A stretch of 64,000 nucleotides of DNA from Marinobacterium alkalitolerans (GCF_017776525.1 NZ_JACVEW010000015.1:24144-88143); one strand, 5' to 3'; counted from the first letter of the stretch, positions 24,605 to 33,271 are shown. Made by a program: numbers and translations. Notes: generated by a model not told the origin, from the letters alone.

Positions 24605-25279
24605 TCAGGTTTGAATAATGCCGCTGCGCAGAGCCAGGTGAATCAGTTCCGACCCGTTGCTGAGGTTCAGTTTGCGCAGGATGTTGGCTCGATGTGCGTG
24701 GACGGTTTTGGGGCTCAGGAAGATGGATTCCGCAATGGTGTTTACGCTGCGGCCTTCTGCCAGCATGGTGAAGATTTCCAGTTCGCGGCGTGTCAGTTGT
24801 GACAGCGGAGAGCTTTCTGCTCCAGCCTCCCCGTCCTGTGTGATCTGACCGCGAACGGCGGATGAGAAGTAGGATCGGCCGGCATACACTTCTCGCACGG
24901 CATGAACCAGCTCGTTCTGTGCGCAGCGCTTGGTGACGTAGCCCTTAACGCCCACGTCTGCAACGCGTGCCGGGTACGGCGAGGCTTCCCAGATGGTCAG
25001 GACCAGAATCCGGGCGGACGGATCTTCCACGATGATGCGCTTGATGGCATCCAGCCCGCCTGCTGTCGATGAGGCTTCCTGGCTTTCCCGGTCGGCCGGC
25101 ATCGCCAAGTCCATAACGACCACATCGGGTCTGATCTGGCGGTACATCTCCACGGCCTCGCCGCCATTTTCGGCTTCGGCAACAATCTCCATGTCGGCTT
25201 CTTTCAGTAGCATGTGCTGGAAGCCTGCACGGACGATGGAATGGTCATCAACCAGTAAAATGCGGATCTTGGAACTCAT
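24605..25279 (-). CDS. NarL/FixJ-family response regulator (REC + LuxR-type HTH)
   Basis: 224 residues. The receiver domain has acidic residues Asp11-Asp12 and phosphoacceptor Asp57 (VVMDLAMP), with an insertion of about 12 residues (ADRESQEASSTAGG) just after it that ordinary NarL proteins lack. Residues about 155-220 are a LuxR/GerE HTH (LTRRELEIFTMLAEG, LSPKTVHAHRANILRKL). The partner kinase is not in the window. It resembles GacA/UvrY but is 4.7 kb from uvrC and too divergent to name. It is the last gene of a minus-strand trio ending 53 bases from dif. Confidence 0.88.
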   Translation of the reverse strand: MSSKIRILLVDDHSIVRAGFQHMLLKEADMEIVAEAENGGEAVEMYRQIRPDVVVMDLAMPADRESQEASSTAGGLDAIKRIIVEDPSARILVLTIWEASPYPARVADVGVKGYVTKRCAQNELVHAVREVYAGRSYFSSAVRGQITQDGEAGAESSPLSQLTRRELEIFTMLAEGRSVNTIAESIFLSPKTVHAHRANILRKLNLSNGSELIHLALRSGIIQT

Positions 25280-25335
25280 ACACGGGGCCTTAGCAGAAAA
25301 CCGGTACAGGGTATCAAATCACGGCGACTGACTGG

Positions 25336-25782
25336 CTAGATCTTTGGTATAGCCTGACGCGAATCGGCACCACGGTATACGCCGGACGTGTCCAGGTCCA
25401 GCGCTGCTGCCGATATGCCTGAGCCGTCATCAAGGTGAGAAGGAATTGCGACCAGTTCATCACTGAATCCAATCAGGTTTATCCCCTCTTTCTCGCAGTG
25501 TGCCAGTACCTTTTCCAGTGCGCGCAGGACGGCTTCCTGTCGGTCGGTAAAGCGATCAGGGCGAGTAGTGCCGCGCCGTTTGCTGGTAATGCTACGGCGT
25601 ACGTACTGGTCAGAATCAAGTAGTTGTATGGTCAAACCCGCCAGCTTGTCACGCACCATAACGGCCTTGATGACTTCGAACAGCGCTTCGTCGGAGCAGG
25701 TCAGGATGTCGCCCTGCTCGCAGGCTCGAACGCGGTCCGTGACGTCCTGAACGCTGGTTTCACTTGGAATATATATTTCCAT
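25336..25782 (-). CDS. Conserved-looking unknown protein in the dif-proximal operon
   Basis: 148 residues from ATG 25782 (a TTG two codons earlier is possible); no strong RBS. I do not recognise the fold. Visible features are a basic patch (RRSITSKRRGTTRPDRF) in the middle and an acidic, Gly/Ser-rich C-terminal part (SHLDDGSGISAAALDLD). There is no membrane segment or signal peptide. It lies 36 bases after the KfrA-like gene and 56 bases before the response regulator on the same strand, so the three are probably one operon. Confidence 0.65.
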   Translation of the reverse strand: MEIYIPSETSVQDVTDRVRACEQGDILTCSDEALFEVIKAVMVRDKLAGLTIQLLDSDQYVRRSITSKRRGTTRPDRFTDRQEAVLRALEKVLAHCEKEGINLIGFSDELVAIPSHLDDGSGISAAALDLDTSGVYRGADSRQAIPKI

Positions 25783-25818
25783 TATCAAATGGTTAACCGT
25801 TAGTTTGAATGAACAACG

Positions 25819-26481
25819 TTAACTCTTGTCTGCTCTCAGGCGAGCGACTTCACCTGCAAGACTATGGTTTTGCTCGCGCAACCGCTTGAGCTCTTCTTCC
25901 TGGACACGGCTTCGTACGCGAAGCTCAATCATCGCTTCCGAGTGGGCGTTGCCTTCCTGTCCGATATGCTGCAGCTGCTTGACTTCGCGCTTCAGGTTGT
26001 CGCGCTCGCTGCTCAGTCGCATATTGGTCTCTTCAAGCTCCAGTACCTGTCGCTCCAGTGCGCGCTTCTCGTCTGCCAGTTGCTCGCAGCGCTCCAACAG
26101 GCGGGCATTTTGTTGATGAGATTCAAACAGCGCCTGCTCGCCTCCGGACCGGCTGGATTCAGCCTGCTCGATCAGGCGCTTGTGCTCCTGCTCAATCGCC
26201 TGGCGCTGCGCTTCAAAGCGGTTTTCGGCATAGGCCAGTGCGCGATCCCAGGTTTGGCTGGCCAGCTTGGCAACCGGCTCAGGCAGCTCGGGGTGCTGGT
26301 TTCGGCGCTGAACGCGCTCCGACAGAGTATGCCACCAGTCGTTCAGTGCGCGATTGATGGTTGTCAGGCTTCCGCTTCCCAGTCGTTCGCGAACGTTTTG
26401 CTGTGTCGGTCGAATGCCTTCTTCCAGAAGCTCATCGGCGATCGCCATGGCGCGGCTGTGGGTGTCTTGTTTTTTGGCCAT
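25819..26481 (-). CDS. KfrA-like DNA-binding coiled-coil protein
   Basis: 220 residues. Residues 1 to about 115 match the KfrA N-terminal HTH type (IADELLEEGIRPTQQNVRER, GSGSLTTINRALNDWW). The rest (about 85-215) is long heptad-rich coiled coil (RQVLELEETNMRLSSERDNL). Plasmid KfrA proteins bind DNA, self-assemble through the coil and help segregation; chromosomal members are little studied. It starts the trio that runs to dif, so a role in terminus organisation is an attractive but untested inference. Confidence 0.78.
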   Translation of the reverse strand: MAKKQDTHSRAMAIADELLEEGIRPTQQNVRERLGSGSLTTINRALNDWWHTLSERVQRRNQHPELPEPVAKLASQTWDRALAYAENRFEAQRQAIEQEHKRLIEQAESSRSGGEQALFESHQQNARLLERCEQLADEKRALERQVLELEETNMRLSSERDNLKREVKQLQHIGQEGNAHSEAMIELRVRSRVQEEELKRLREQNHSLAGEVARLRADKS

Positions 26482-26622
26482 TTGATACTGGATACGTATT
26501 GTTAATATGTATTAAAGCCTAATGTATGCCCATAACTCCTTGAAGACAAGCTGAATCAAGGTTACCTGCCCGGTTTTTTCATCTAGTATCAAGGTGAGTG
26601 GTTTCAGCAAAGGAGTGATCTC

Positions 26623-27627
26623 ATGCCCATCAGAATTGCCATCAACGGATACGGTCGTATTGGGCGCAATATTCTACGTGCGCTGTTTGAGTCGGGTCGG
26701 CAGGGAGAATTTGAAGTTGTCGCGATCAATGACCTGGGCGACGCCGCAGTCAGTGCGCATCTGACACAGTACGACTCGGTTCATGGCCGCTTTCAGTGGC
26801 CAGTTGCAGTCGACGGTGATGTGCTGGTGGTGGGCGAATACCGTATTCCCATGCTCAGGGAGGCAGACCCCTCTGCCCTGCCCTGGAAGGATCTGGGTGT
26901 TGATATCGTGCTTGAATGCACTGGCAAGATGACAGAGCGCAGCAAGGCGCAGCAGCACATTGATCAGGGTGCCGGGAAGGTTTTGCTGTCTGCGCCCGGC
27001 AAGGAGATGGATGCCACCGTGGTTTTTGGTGTCAACCATGCGCAGCTCACTGCAGACGACCGACTGGTGTCGAATGCCTCATGCACCACCAACTGTCTGG
27101 CCCCTCTTGCGCAGGTGCTGCATCAGGCGGTCGGTATTGAAGAAGGGCTGATGACGACCATCCATGCCTATACCAACGATCAGCACCTGACCGATGTATA
27201 CCATGCCGACCTGTACCGTGCCCGCGCAGCCGCGTTATCCATGATTCCTACCAAAACCGGTGCTGCCAGTGCGGTCGGTCTGGTGTTGCCTGAGCTTAAC
27301 GGAAAACTGTCCGGTCTGGCCGTGCGCGTTCCCACCGCCAATGTTTCTCTGGTGGATCTGACATTTACGGCATTGAAAGAGACGTCAGTTGAGCAAATTA
27401 ATGCAGCGCTTGAAGAGGCTGCAAACGGACGACTGCGCGATATTATAGAATTCAATGCCACACCACTGGTGTCGATCGACTTCAATCACCATAGTGCGTC
27501 CTGTGTTTTTGACAGCCTTCAAACTCAAGTTCTCGGTCGAATGGTTAAAGTATTTGCCTGGTATGACAATGAGTGGGCCTTTTCAAATCGGATGCTGGAT
27601 ACAGCGGCCTGTATGGCGCGTATTTGA
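26623..27627 (+). CDS. gap: Glyceraldehyde-3-phosphate dehydrogenase, type I
   Basis: 334 residues with AAGGAG eight bases before ATG 26623. The NAD-binding start is [13 protein letters not shown]. Catalytic Cys154 lies in SNASCTTNC and His181 in [10 protein letters not shown]; the phosphate-site segment is [24 protein letters not shown] and IPTKTGAA favour true GAPDH over erythrose-4-phosphate dehydrogenase (Epd), although other parts ([17 protein letters not shown]) resemble Epd. It interconverts glyceraldehyde-3-phosphate and 1,3-bisphosphoglycerate. It stands alone, divergent from the KfrA-like operon. Confidence 0.9.
   Translation: MPIRIAINGYGRIGRNILRALFESGRQGEFEVVAINDLGDAAVSAHLTQYDSVHGRFQWPVAVDGDVLVVGEYRIPMLREADPSALPWKDLGVDIVLECTGKMTERSKAQQHIDQGAGKVLLSAPGKEMDATVVFGVNHAQLTADDRLVSNASCTTNCLAPLAQVLHQAVGIEEGLMTTIHAYTNDQHLTDVYHADLYRARAAALSMIPTKTGAASAVGLVLPELNGKLSGLAVRVPTANVSLVDLTFTALKETSVEQINAALEEAANGRLRDIIEFNATPLVSIDFNHHSASCVFDSLQTQVLGRMVKVFAWYDNEWAFSNRMLDTAACMARI
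26876..26883 (-). other. KOPS octamer pointing towards dif
   Basis: Minus-strand GGGCAGGG, the FtsK orienting motif, inside gap. It directs FtsK leftwards, to dif. Further copies in the same orientation are at 36333-36340 (GGGAAGGG), 41041-41048 and 46791-46798 (GGGCAGGG). Confidence 0.6.
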
Positions 27628-27737
27628 TGGCTCTGGGCGTTTTCCTGTTTGACTTTTCATGGTTTCAACGGGAAAATACGCCCTCCTAACGCATTGATTA
27701 AAAAGGTTGCAATTCCTTTTAATGTAATCGCGTAAAA

Positions 27738-27823
27738 GCCCGGATGGTGAAATTGGTAGACACAAGGGATTTAAAATCCCTCGGCCTTTGGCTGTACCGG
27801 TTCGAGTCCGGTTCCGGGCACCA
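27738..27823 (+). tRNA. tRNA-Leu (UAA)
   Basis: 86 bases including encoded CCA. Acceptor GCCCGGA pairs with TCCGGGC. The anticodon stem GGGAT/ATCCC encloses TTTAAAA, with anticodon TAA. A long variable arm (TCGGCCTTTGGCTGT region) and T arm GGTTCGAGTCC are present. In E. coli the equivalent gene follows glyW-cysT; here it lies on the opposite strand 1.3 kb away. Confidence 0.97.
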
Positions 27824-27908
27824 ATTGTTTACGTATTATGCGTTCCCCCACCTTTTTATTTGATGTGTCGTTTTAGCTTTCTAACAGGCTTTCGCCGGGT
27901 TGGCTTAT

Positions 27909-28124
27909 ATGTCAGACACCGATGTGTCCGCTTTTTTAATGGAGCTGGAATTAACCCAGCTGGATCAGATCACCCAGGATTTACAGGTGCGTGCAGAACA
28001 GCAGAAAGCTGAAAAGCGCCATAAGCCCAGCTTTCCACCTGTTTTTACTGACCTTGACTCCATGGCCGAAAGTGCAGGGCTTGATCTCACGGGGCTGATG
28101 AAGGATATCAAGCGCCGCTCCTGA
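27909..28124 (+). CDS. Small unknown protein
   Basis: 71 residues from ATG 27909; no good RBS. The N-terminal 45 residues look helical and acidic (DVSAFLMELELTQLDQITQD), followed by a Pro/Phe-rich turn (KPSFPPVFTDLD) and a basic end (MKDIKRRS). No known domain. It lies after tRNA-Leu and before the promoter of the glycine riboswitch, which begins seven bases past its stop. Codon use is ordinary for the region. It may be a real small gene or a chance ORF. Confidence 0.45.
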   Translation: MSDTDVSAFLMELELTQLDQITQDLQVRAEQQKAEKRHKPSFPPVFTDLDSMAESAGLDLTGLMKDIKRRS

Positions 28125-28130
28125 TAGTTC

Positions 28131-28158
28131 TGGACAAGTATCCGCTTGGCATTATAAT
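28131..28158 (+). promoter_or_regulatory. Sigma-70 promoter of the glycine riboswitch
   Basis: -35 TGGACA (28131-28136), 16-base spacer and perfect -10 TATAAT (28153-28158), placing the start of transcription just before the aptamer. Confidence 0.75.
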
Positions 28159-28167
28159 GCCAGCTGT

Positions 28168-28345
28168 CACAGGAGAGAGGGTGCAATACCCCGCCGAAGG
28201 CGCAAACTCCCATAATCGCTCAGGCAAGTGTACTGTGACGCCAAACCTAATCGTCGACTGGAGAGCGGTCTTACAGACCCACCGAAGGGGCAGCGCAGAA
28301 TCCTGCGTAAACTCTCAGGTAACCGGACAGAGGGAGAGACGGAAA
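28168..28345 (+). promoter_or_regulatory. Tandem glycine riboswitch
   Basis: Two successive glycine aptamers. The first has AGGAGAGAGG at its start, the CGCCGAAGGCGCAAA core and a closing CTCAGGCAAG segment. The second starts TGGAGAGCGG, contains CCACCGAAGGGGCA and closes with AACTCTCAGGTAACCGGACAGAGGGAG (core residues CTCTCAGG and GGACAGAGG). Tandem aptamers bind glycine and usually switch on downstream genes. The following gene starts 25 bases later, and I see no clear intrinsic terminator, so control may act on translation. Confidence 0.93.
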
Positions 28346-28369
28346 TAACTCTTTCAGGAGGGTTGAACC

Positions 28370-28987
28370 GTGCTTCTCTACATTTACCTTATCGCCATTT
28401 CAGCTGAAGCCATGTCAGGCGCCCTTGCGGCAGGACGTCGTAACATGGATATTTTTGGTGTCTGTGTGATTGCGTTTATTACCGCACTGGGCGGCGGCAC
28501 CATTCGCGACATTTTGCTGGGCAACTTCCCGGTGACCTGGACCCAGCATCCTGAGTATATCTATCTTACGGTATCGGCCGGTCTTTTGACCGTGATCCTG
28601 TCTCGATTCATGCATCACCTGCACCGTGTATTCCTCCTGCTTGATGCCATGGGGCTGGTTGCCTTTACCATCATTGGATGCAGCGTGGCGCTGCGCCTTG
28701 ACTACCCTACTGTCGTAGTACTGATGGCCGGGATGATTACAGGTATCTGTGGCGGGGTGTTGCGAGACATTCTTTGCCAAAGACTGCCGGTGGTATTCAG
28801 GCATGAGCTCTATGCCAGCGTATCGTTGCTGGTAGGTGTGCTCTATCTGCAGCTTGAACGCCTGGGCGTACACGCGGATATCAATCTGGCAGTTTCGTTT
28901 GGTGCCGGTATTCTGCTGCGGGTCTGTGCCATTTACTGGCGCCTGTCATTGCCGACATTCAGCTATTCACCGCAGCAATGGAAGTAG
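28370..28987 (+). CDS. TRIC-type/UPF0126 membrane protein under glycine riboswitch control
   Basis: 205 residues from GTG 28370, preceded by AGGAGGG. Seven predicted membrane helices arise from two repeats, each with the family signature: GGGTIRDILLG and CGGVLRDILC. Bacterial relatives are TRIC-like channels. Members controlled by glycine riboswitches are thought to move glycine or accompanying cations. The riboswitch immediately upstream ties this copy to glycine. Transport itself is inferred. Confidence 0.88.
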   Translation: MLLYIYLIAISAEAMSGALAAGRRNMDIFGVCVIAFITALGGGTIRDILLGNFPVTWTQHPEYIYLTVSAGLLTVILSRFMHHLHRVFLLLDAMGLVAFTIIGCSVALRLDYPTVVVLMAGMITGICGGVLRDILCQRLPVVFRHELYASVSLLVGVLYLQLERLGVHADINLAVSFGAGILLRVCAIYWRLSLPTFSYSPQQWK

Positions 28988-29093
28988 TCTGTTACGGGTG
29001 CTGACGTGTAGTTGGCGCCCAACGCTTTTTATGAGCTTCTATATGAAAGTATGGGATGTGCTTGCGTGTAGGGATGAAGCGAGGAGGTGTTTT

Positions 29094-29132
29094 CCATTTT
29101 ATTGAGCACTTTGAAAATGCTCAATAAAATGG
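29094..29132. repeat. 15-bp perfect inverted repeat at the 3' end of tRNA-Cys
   Basis: CCATTTTATTGAGCA (29094-29108) and TGCTCAATAAAATGG (29118-29132) pair perfectly around a nine-base loop. The right arm includes the encoded CCA end of tRNA-Cys on the minus strand. It probably forms the 3' processing or termination hairpin of the tRNA transcript, although no T tract follows. Confidence 0.6.
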
Positions 29133-29203
29133 AGGCTGGAGTCGGAATCGAACCGGCGTACACGGAGTTGCAGTCCGCTGCATAACCACTCTGCCATCCA
29201 GCC
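29130..29203 (-). tRNA. tRNA-Cys (GCA)
   Basis: 74 bases with encoded CCA. Acceptor GGCTGGA pairs with TCCAGCC; anticodon stem CGGACT...ACTCCG region reads GCA; T arm CGGTTCGATTCCG. It lies 12 bases after tRNA-Gly in the same transcript, the pgsA-glyW-cysT order seen in E. coli. Confidence 0.97.
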
Positions 29204-29215
29204 TTAACATTGAGT

Positions 29216-29291
<76 letters not shown>

Positions 29292-29388
29292 GTCTCAATG
29301 TTGGTGCGTATTATAGAGAGATCTGGTTGGGTGTCAACATAATTACAAAAAAATATTTAAAAAAATTGCTTAAAAATTAACCACTTAC

Positions 29389-29946
29389 TTAAATATCTTC
29401 GCTCAGATGGGGCCAGGCGGCGCGAAGGTAAATAAACATGGACCAGAGCGTCAGTACGGCGGCACCGTATAGCGCGACAATCCCTGCCCACGACAGTGGT
29501 GAGTAGAGCGGAAAGGCAAGCATCACCAGAATTGAAGCCATCTGAAGCGTGGTTTTGATCTTGCCGATCATTGAAACGGCAACGCTGGCTCTCTGCCCTA
29601 CTTCTGCCATCCATTCACGCAGCGCCGAAATGACGATCTCGCGCCCGATAATCACGACTGCCGGAATGGTCACCCAGGGAGATGCAAAGCTCTCAACCAG
29701 AATGACCAGAGCTGCGGCTACCATCAGCTTGTCAGCCACCGGGTCCAGAAAGGCACCAAAGGGGGAGCTTTGGTCGAGCTTGCGCGCCAGGTAGCCGTCA
29801 AACCAGTCCGTTATCGCCGCCAGCCCGAAAATGGCGGAGGCTGCCCAGGGTGACCAGCTGTACGGCATGTAGTACACCAGAATGAATACAGGAATCAGGA
29901 TGATGCGTATCAGCGTCAGCAGGTTGGGAATCTTGATAGTTCGCAA
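29389..29946 (-). CDS. pgsA: CDP-diacylglycerol--glycerol-3-phosphate 3-phosphatidyltransferase
   Basis: 185 residues. The CDP-alcohol phosphotransferase motif is complete ([11 protein letters not shown] then [10 protein letters not shown], giving the four aspartates). About five membrane helices. It makes phosphatidylglycerolphosphate, the committed step to phosphatidylglycerol and cardiolipin. The start appears to be TTG 29946, giving [15 protein letters not shown], which aligns with the N-terminus of E. coli PgsA; no ATG or GTG fits. It follows uvrC by 22 bases and precedes tRNA-Gly/tRNA-Cys. Confidence 0.94.
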   Translation of the reverse strand: MRTIKIPNLLTLIRIILIPVFILVYYMPYSWSPWAASAIFGLAAITDWFDGYLARKLDQSSPFGAFLDPVADKLMVAAALVILVESFASPWVTIPAVVIIGREIVISALREWMAEVGQRASVAVSMIGKIKTTLQMASILVMLAFPLYSPLSWAGIVALYGAAVLTLWSMFIYLRAAWPHLSEDI

Positions 29947-29968
29947 TGGGGTGTCCCGTTATGTCCAC

Positions 29969-31801
29969 TTATGAATCGGGGTGAAGGGCTGCATATATGT
30001 CCTGTGCAAGCGCCCGGCTAATACTAGAGACTTTTGCGATTTCTTCAACACTGGCGCGCTCGACCTCTTTCAGGCCGCCAAAGTACTTCAGCAATTCACG
30101 GCGGCGCTTGGGGCCAATGCCGGGGATGTCTTCCAGCTTTGACTGGCGTCTCGCCTTGCCCCTTTTGGCTCGATGGCCGACGATCGCAAATCGGTGCGAC
30201 TCATCCCGTATATGCTGTAAAAGGTGCAGTGCAGGCGAGTCAGACGCCAGCACCTCTTCTTCACCGGTATCGCCCGAAACCAGCACTTCAAAGCCGGCCT
30301 TACGGGTTGGCCCCTTGGCGATACCGATCACCATGATGTCCTGAAGCTGGAGCTCCTCCAGTACCTGCATGGCCTGCTTCACCTGGCCCTTGCCGCCGTC
30401 GATTACCAGCAGGTCAGGCAAGACGCCTTCCCCTTTCCTGACCTTGGTGTAGCGTTTCAGGAGCGCCTGATGCATGGCGGCATAGTCATCACCGGCCGTC
30501 ACATCTTCAATATTGAAGCGGCGGTAATCAGATTTCTTGGGCCCTTCACGGTCAAAGACTACGCAGGAGGCAACCGTAGCTTCACCAGAGCTATGGCTGA
30601 TATCGAAGCATTCAAGTCGCTGCGGGGGCTGATCAAGGCCCAGCACTTCCTGTAAGGCCAGAAAGCGGTTGTAGATATTCTGCTTGCTGGCCAGGTGGCT
30701 GCTCAACTGATGTTCCGCATTGGTCTGGGCCAGCCTTTGCCACCCTGCTCTGTCACCTCGAACGCTGTGCTGAATGGCAACCTTGCGGCCCCGCTTCTGT
30801 ACCAGCGCCTCTTGCAGGCAGTCCTGATCGGGCAGCAGTTCCGGCGTGATGACCAGAGCCGGAATTTCGCGCGGACCTGTCAGGTAGAATTGGGCAATGA
30901 AGGATGACAGGATATCGCCAATGCCATCTTCCACTGAAACTCGCGGGTGGTAGGCCTTGCTGCCAATAACACGCCCGCCCCGGACAAACAGTGCATGGAT
31001 GGAGACACCGCCCGGCTGCACGGCACAGCCGAAGATGTCCGCATCGCCTTCCTGACTGCTGACGTATTGACGTTCCTGTACCTGCTGTAGCGCTGATATC
31101 TGATCGCGCAGTTGGGCGGCGCGCTCAAAGTCCAGCGCGCGCGATGCGGCATCCATCTCTTCGGCAAGGCGCTGCATGATTTCGTGGTTGCGCCCTTCCA
31201 GGAACAGCATTGCGTGCTTCACGTCCTGACGATATTCCTGTTCCGAAATCATGCCGACGCAAGGGGCAGTACAGCGCTTTATTTGATACTGAAGGCAGGG
31301 GCGTGAACGGTTGCGGAAAAAGCTGTCCTCACACTGCCGAATTCGGAAGACCTTTTGCAGCAGGTTAAGACTTTCCTTGACGGCATTGGAACTGGGATAA
31401 GGCCCGAAATAGCGCCCCTTCTGTCGACCCGAACCGCGACGAAACCGAATTGCCGGATAGCTGTCACGGTCTGACACGAAGATGTAGGGGTAGGATTTAT
31501 CATCCCTCAACAGAATGTTGTAAGGAGGGCGCTGCTGCTTGATCAGATTTTGTTCCAGCAGCAAGGCTTCCGTTTCGCTGCCGGTAACCGTCACCTCAAT
31601 ATGAGCTATTCGGCCCACCAGAGATTGCGTTTTGGGAGAGAGCCCTGATGTTCGGAAATAGCTGCTGACGCGATTTTTCAGGTTTTTGGCCTTTCCGACA
31701 TAGAGGATTGCACCCTCTGTATCGAACATCTGATACACGCCGGGGCGGCGTGTCAGGTTTTTCAGAAAAGCCTTGCTGTCAAAACCGCTAGTCACCGTCA
31801 A
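29969..31801 (-). CDS. uvrC: Excinuclease ABC subunit C
   Basis: 610 residues. The N-terminal GIY-YIG nuclease (GVYQMFDTEGAILYVGKAK) makes the 3' cut. A cysteine cluster follows (CLQYQIKRCTAPC), then a UVR domain (about 205-240), the RNase-H-like domain for the 5' cut (ECFDISHSSGE, VIDGGKGQ) and a C-terminal helix-hairpin-helix pair (DIPGIGPKRRRELL). It acts with UvrAB in nucleotide excision repair. The start is TTG 31801, with AGGA about eight bases upstream; GTG 31795 is an alternative. Confidence 0.95.
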   Translation of the reverse strand: MTVTSGFDSKAFLKNLTRRPGVYQMFDTEGAILYVGKAKNLKNRVSSYFRTSGLSPKTQSLVGRIAHIEVTVTGSETEALLLEQNLIKQQRPPYNILLRDDKSYPYIFVSDRDSYPAIRFRRGSGRQKGRYFGPYPSSNAVKESLNLLQKVFRIRQCEDSFFRNRSRPCLQYQIKRCTAPCVGMISEQEYRQDVKHAMLFLEGRNHEIMQRLAEEMDAASRALDFERAAQLRDQISALQQVQERQYVSSQEGDADIFGCAVQPGGVSIHALFVRGGRVIGSKAYHPRVSVEDGIGDILSSFIAQFYLTGPREIPALVITPELLPDQDCLQEALVQKRGRKVAIQHSVRGDRAGWQRLAQTNAEHQLSSHLASKQNIYNRFLALQEVLGLDQPPQRLECFDISHSSGEATVASCVVFDREGPKKSDYRRFNIEDVTAGDDYAAMHQALLKRYTKVRKGEGVLPDLLVIDGGKGQVKQAMQVLEELQLQDIMVIGIAKGPTRKAGFEVLVSGDTGEEEVLASDSPALHLLQHIRDESHRFAIVGHRAKRGKARRQSKLEDIPGIGPKRRRELLKYFGGLKEVERASVEEIAKVSSISRALAQDIYAALHPDS

Positions 31802-31818
31802 TGATGCATCCTGCTGGC

Positions 31819-32130
31819 TCAGGAAACCGTATTCAGAGTCTTGTTGGCATCCATGTGGATGTGTGTTGCCTCGGTATGGATAGCTTCAAGCTGCTCCCGG
31901 GTGGAGTCCAGAATGCCTGCGCCACGAGACAGGGATACTTCAAGATATACGCCAATTTCGGCGTAATAATAGAGCCGTGCATCGAAAGAGCGCGCACGCT
32001 TCAGCTTGCTGAGCGAGATCTGGGCACCGTTCACCAGGATCTTGTTGATATCCGTGTCGGACAGCAGAGGGTGGCGCTCAGGGTCCTGTCGGCGTTCTAC
32101 CTGTTGTGTGCGAGTATTTTTGCGGCTCAT
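31819..32130 (-). CDS. Unknown protein upstream of uvrC
   Basis: 103 residues from ATG 32130, with AGGA upstream; the frame is open to 32169. No family recognised. The N-terminal 25 residues are basic and polar (RKNTRTQQVERRQDPERH). The rest appears mixed alpha/beta (DINKILVNGAQISLSKLKRA, YYYAEIGVYLEVSLSRGAG). No membrane helix. It ends 17 bases before the uvrC start and is probably cotranscribed with it. Confidence 0.6.
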   Translation of the reverse strand: MSRKNTRTQQVERRQDPERHPLLSDTDINKILVNGAQISLSKLKRARSFDARLYYYAEIGVYLEVSLSRGAGILDSTREQLEAIHTEATHIHMDANKTLNTVS

Positions 32131-32193
32131 GACGGTCCTGTTTTCAGATGAATTGAGGGCCGGTATCACCGGCCCTGACTGAATCAGCGGTGA

Positions 32194-32337
32194 TCAGTTT
32201 TCACCTGCCTTGCGAGCGTCCTTTGCCATTTCGCGCTTCATGAAGCGTACGCCAAAGAAGGTGATCACCAGCATGGCAGCAACAATCATGATGCTGGGAG
32301 CAAAAGAGATCAGGCTGTATTTATCAATATTGAACAT
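32194..32337 (-). CDS. Small single-pass membrane protein
   Basis: 47 residues from ATG 32337, with AAAGG about 11 bases upstream. One membrane helix (FAPSIMIVAAMLVITFFGV) is followed by a strongly basic cytoplasmic tail (RFMKREMAKDARKAGEN). Helix followed by positive tail suggests N-out, C-in orientation. It lies between the unknown gene upstream of uvrC (start 63 bases further on) and the reductase gene, all on the minus strand. The gap on its 5' side has an imperfect GC-rich hairpin (about 32362-32386). Function unknown. Confidence 0.6.
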   Translation of the reverse strand: MFNIDKYSLISFAPSIMIVAAMLVITFFGVRFMKREMAKDARKAGEN

Positions 32338-32397
32338 AGAACTGTACCTTTATAGTCATAATATGCCGGAGGCCTCAGGCCGGGCATTATCGGGGCT

Positions 32398-33270
32398 TTA
32401 CTGCCCCTTCTCAAGCCTTTTGAGCAGGCTTGAAGTATCCAGCCGCCCACCGCCGCCGGCCTGAACGTCGGCATAAAACTGGTCAACCAGTGCGGTTACC
32501 GGCAGTTGGGCGCCGTTTTTACGGGCCTCATTGAGCGCGATATTCAAGTCCTTGCGCATCCAGTCAACGGCAAAGCCGAAATCGTATTCCCCTTCCAGCA
32601 TGGTCTTGTGACGGTTCACCATCTGCCAGGAGCCTGCAGCGCCGTGCTGGATCACATCAAACACGGCCTCGCCATCAAGACCGGACTGTTTGACAAAATG
32701 CACGGCTTCAGAAAGTCCCTGTACCAGTCCTGCAATCGCGATCTGGTTGACCATTTTGGCCAGCTGACCAGATCCGGCCGGGCCCAGCAGGCGGTGAGAG
32801 GCGGCATAACAGTCAAATACCTTGCTGGCCTGGTCATAGGTTGCCTGCTCGCCACCGAGCATCACGCTGAGGCGGCCATTTTCGGCACCAGCCTGGCCGC
32901 CGGAGACCGGTGCATCCAGAAAGTCGATATTGCGAGCCTGGGCCTCATGTGCCAGTTCTCGCGCCACATCAGCAGATGCCGTGGTGTGATCGACCAGGAT
33001 GCTGCCTGCCGACATGCCGCTCAGCGCACCATCCTGCCCCAGCGTAACCTGGCGCAGATCGTCGTCATTGCCAACACAGGTAAAGACGACATCGGCCCCC
33101 TTTGCGGCTTCTGCCGGTGTGGCGGCGTGGCGACCGGCGTGCTGTTTGCACCAGTTCTCGGCTTTTGCTGCCGTGCGGTTATATACGCACACCTCGTGCC
33201 CGGCACTCGCCAGGTGTCCAGCCATGGGAAACCCCATGACGCCCAAACCAATGAATGCAACCTTGGCCAT
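32398..33270 (-). CDS. NAD(P)-dependent 3-hydroxyacid dehydrogenase (tartronate-semialdehyde / 3-hydroxyisobutyrate family)
   Basis: 290 residues from ATG 33270, with GGAGG six bases upstream; the open frame runs on into the previous gene. The Rossmann signature FIGLGVMGFPMAGHLA is at residues 5-20, the substrate loop DAPVSGGQAGAENG follows, and the catalytic lysine is in GQLAKMVNQ. These enzymes reduce tartronate semialdehyde to glycerate or oxidise 3-hydroxyisobutyrate. The gene begins one base after the glyoxylate aminotransferase stop, favouring a glyoxylate/hydroxypyruvate role (inference). Confidence 0.85.
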   Translation of the reverse strand: MAKVAFIGLGVMGFPMAGHLASAGHEVCVYNRTAAKAENWCKQHAGRHAATPAEAAKGADVVFTCVGNDDDLRQVTLGQDGALSGMSAGSILVDHTTASADVARELAHEAQARNIDFLDAPVSGGQAGAENGRLSVMLGGEQATYDQASKVFDCYAASHRLLGPAGSGQLAKMVNQIAIAGLVQGLSEAVHFVKQSGLDGEAVFDVIQHGAAGSWQMVNRHKTMLEGEYDFGFAVDWMRKDLNIALNEARKNGAQLPVTALVDQFYADVQAGGGGRLDTSSLLKRLEKGQ

Positions 33271-33271
33271 G

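Noticed and set aside
24605..25279. Naming the response regulator uvrY/gacA
   Set aside because: It is not adjacent to uvrC, has an insertion after Asp57, and its HTH is only generically LuxR-like.
26623..27627. Erythrose-4-phosphate dehydrogenase (epd)
   Set aside because: The active-site histidine segment HAYTNDQ and IPTKTGAA follow GAPDH; Epd proteins have HSAMxDQ and a different phosphate segment.
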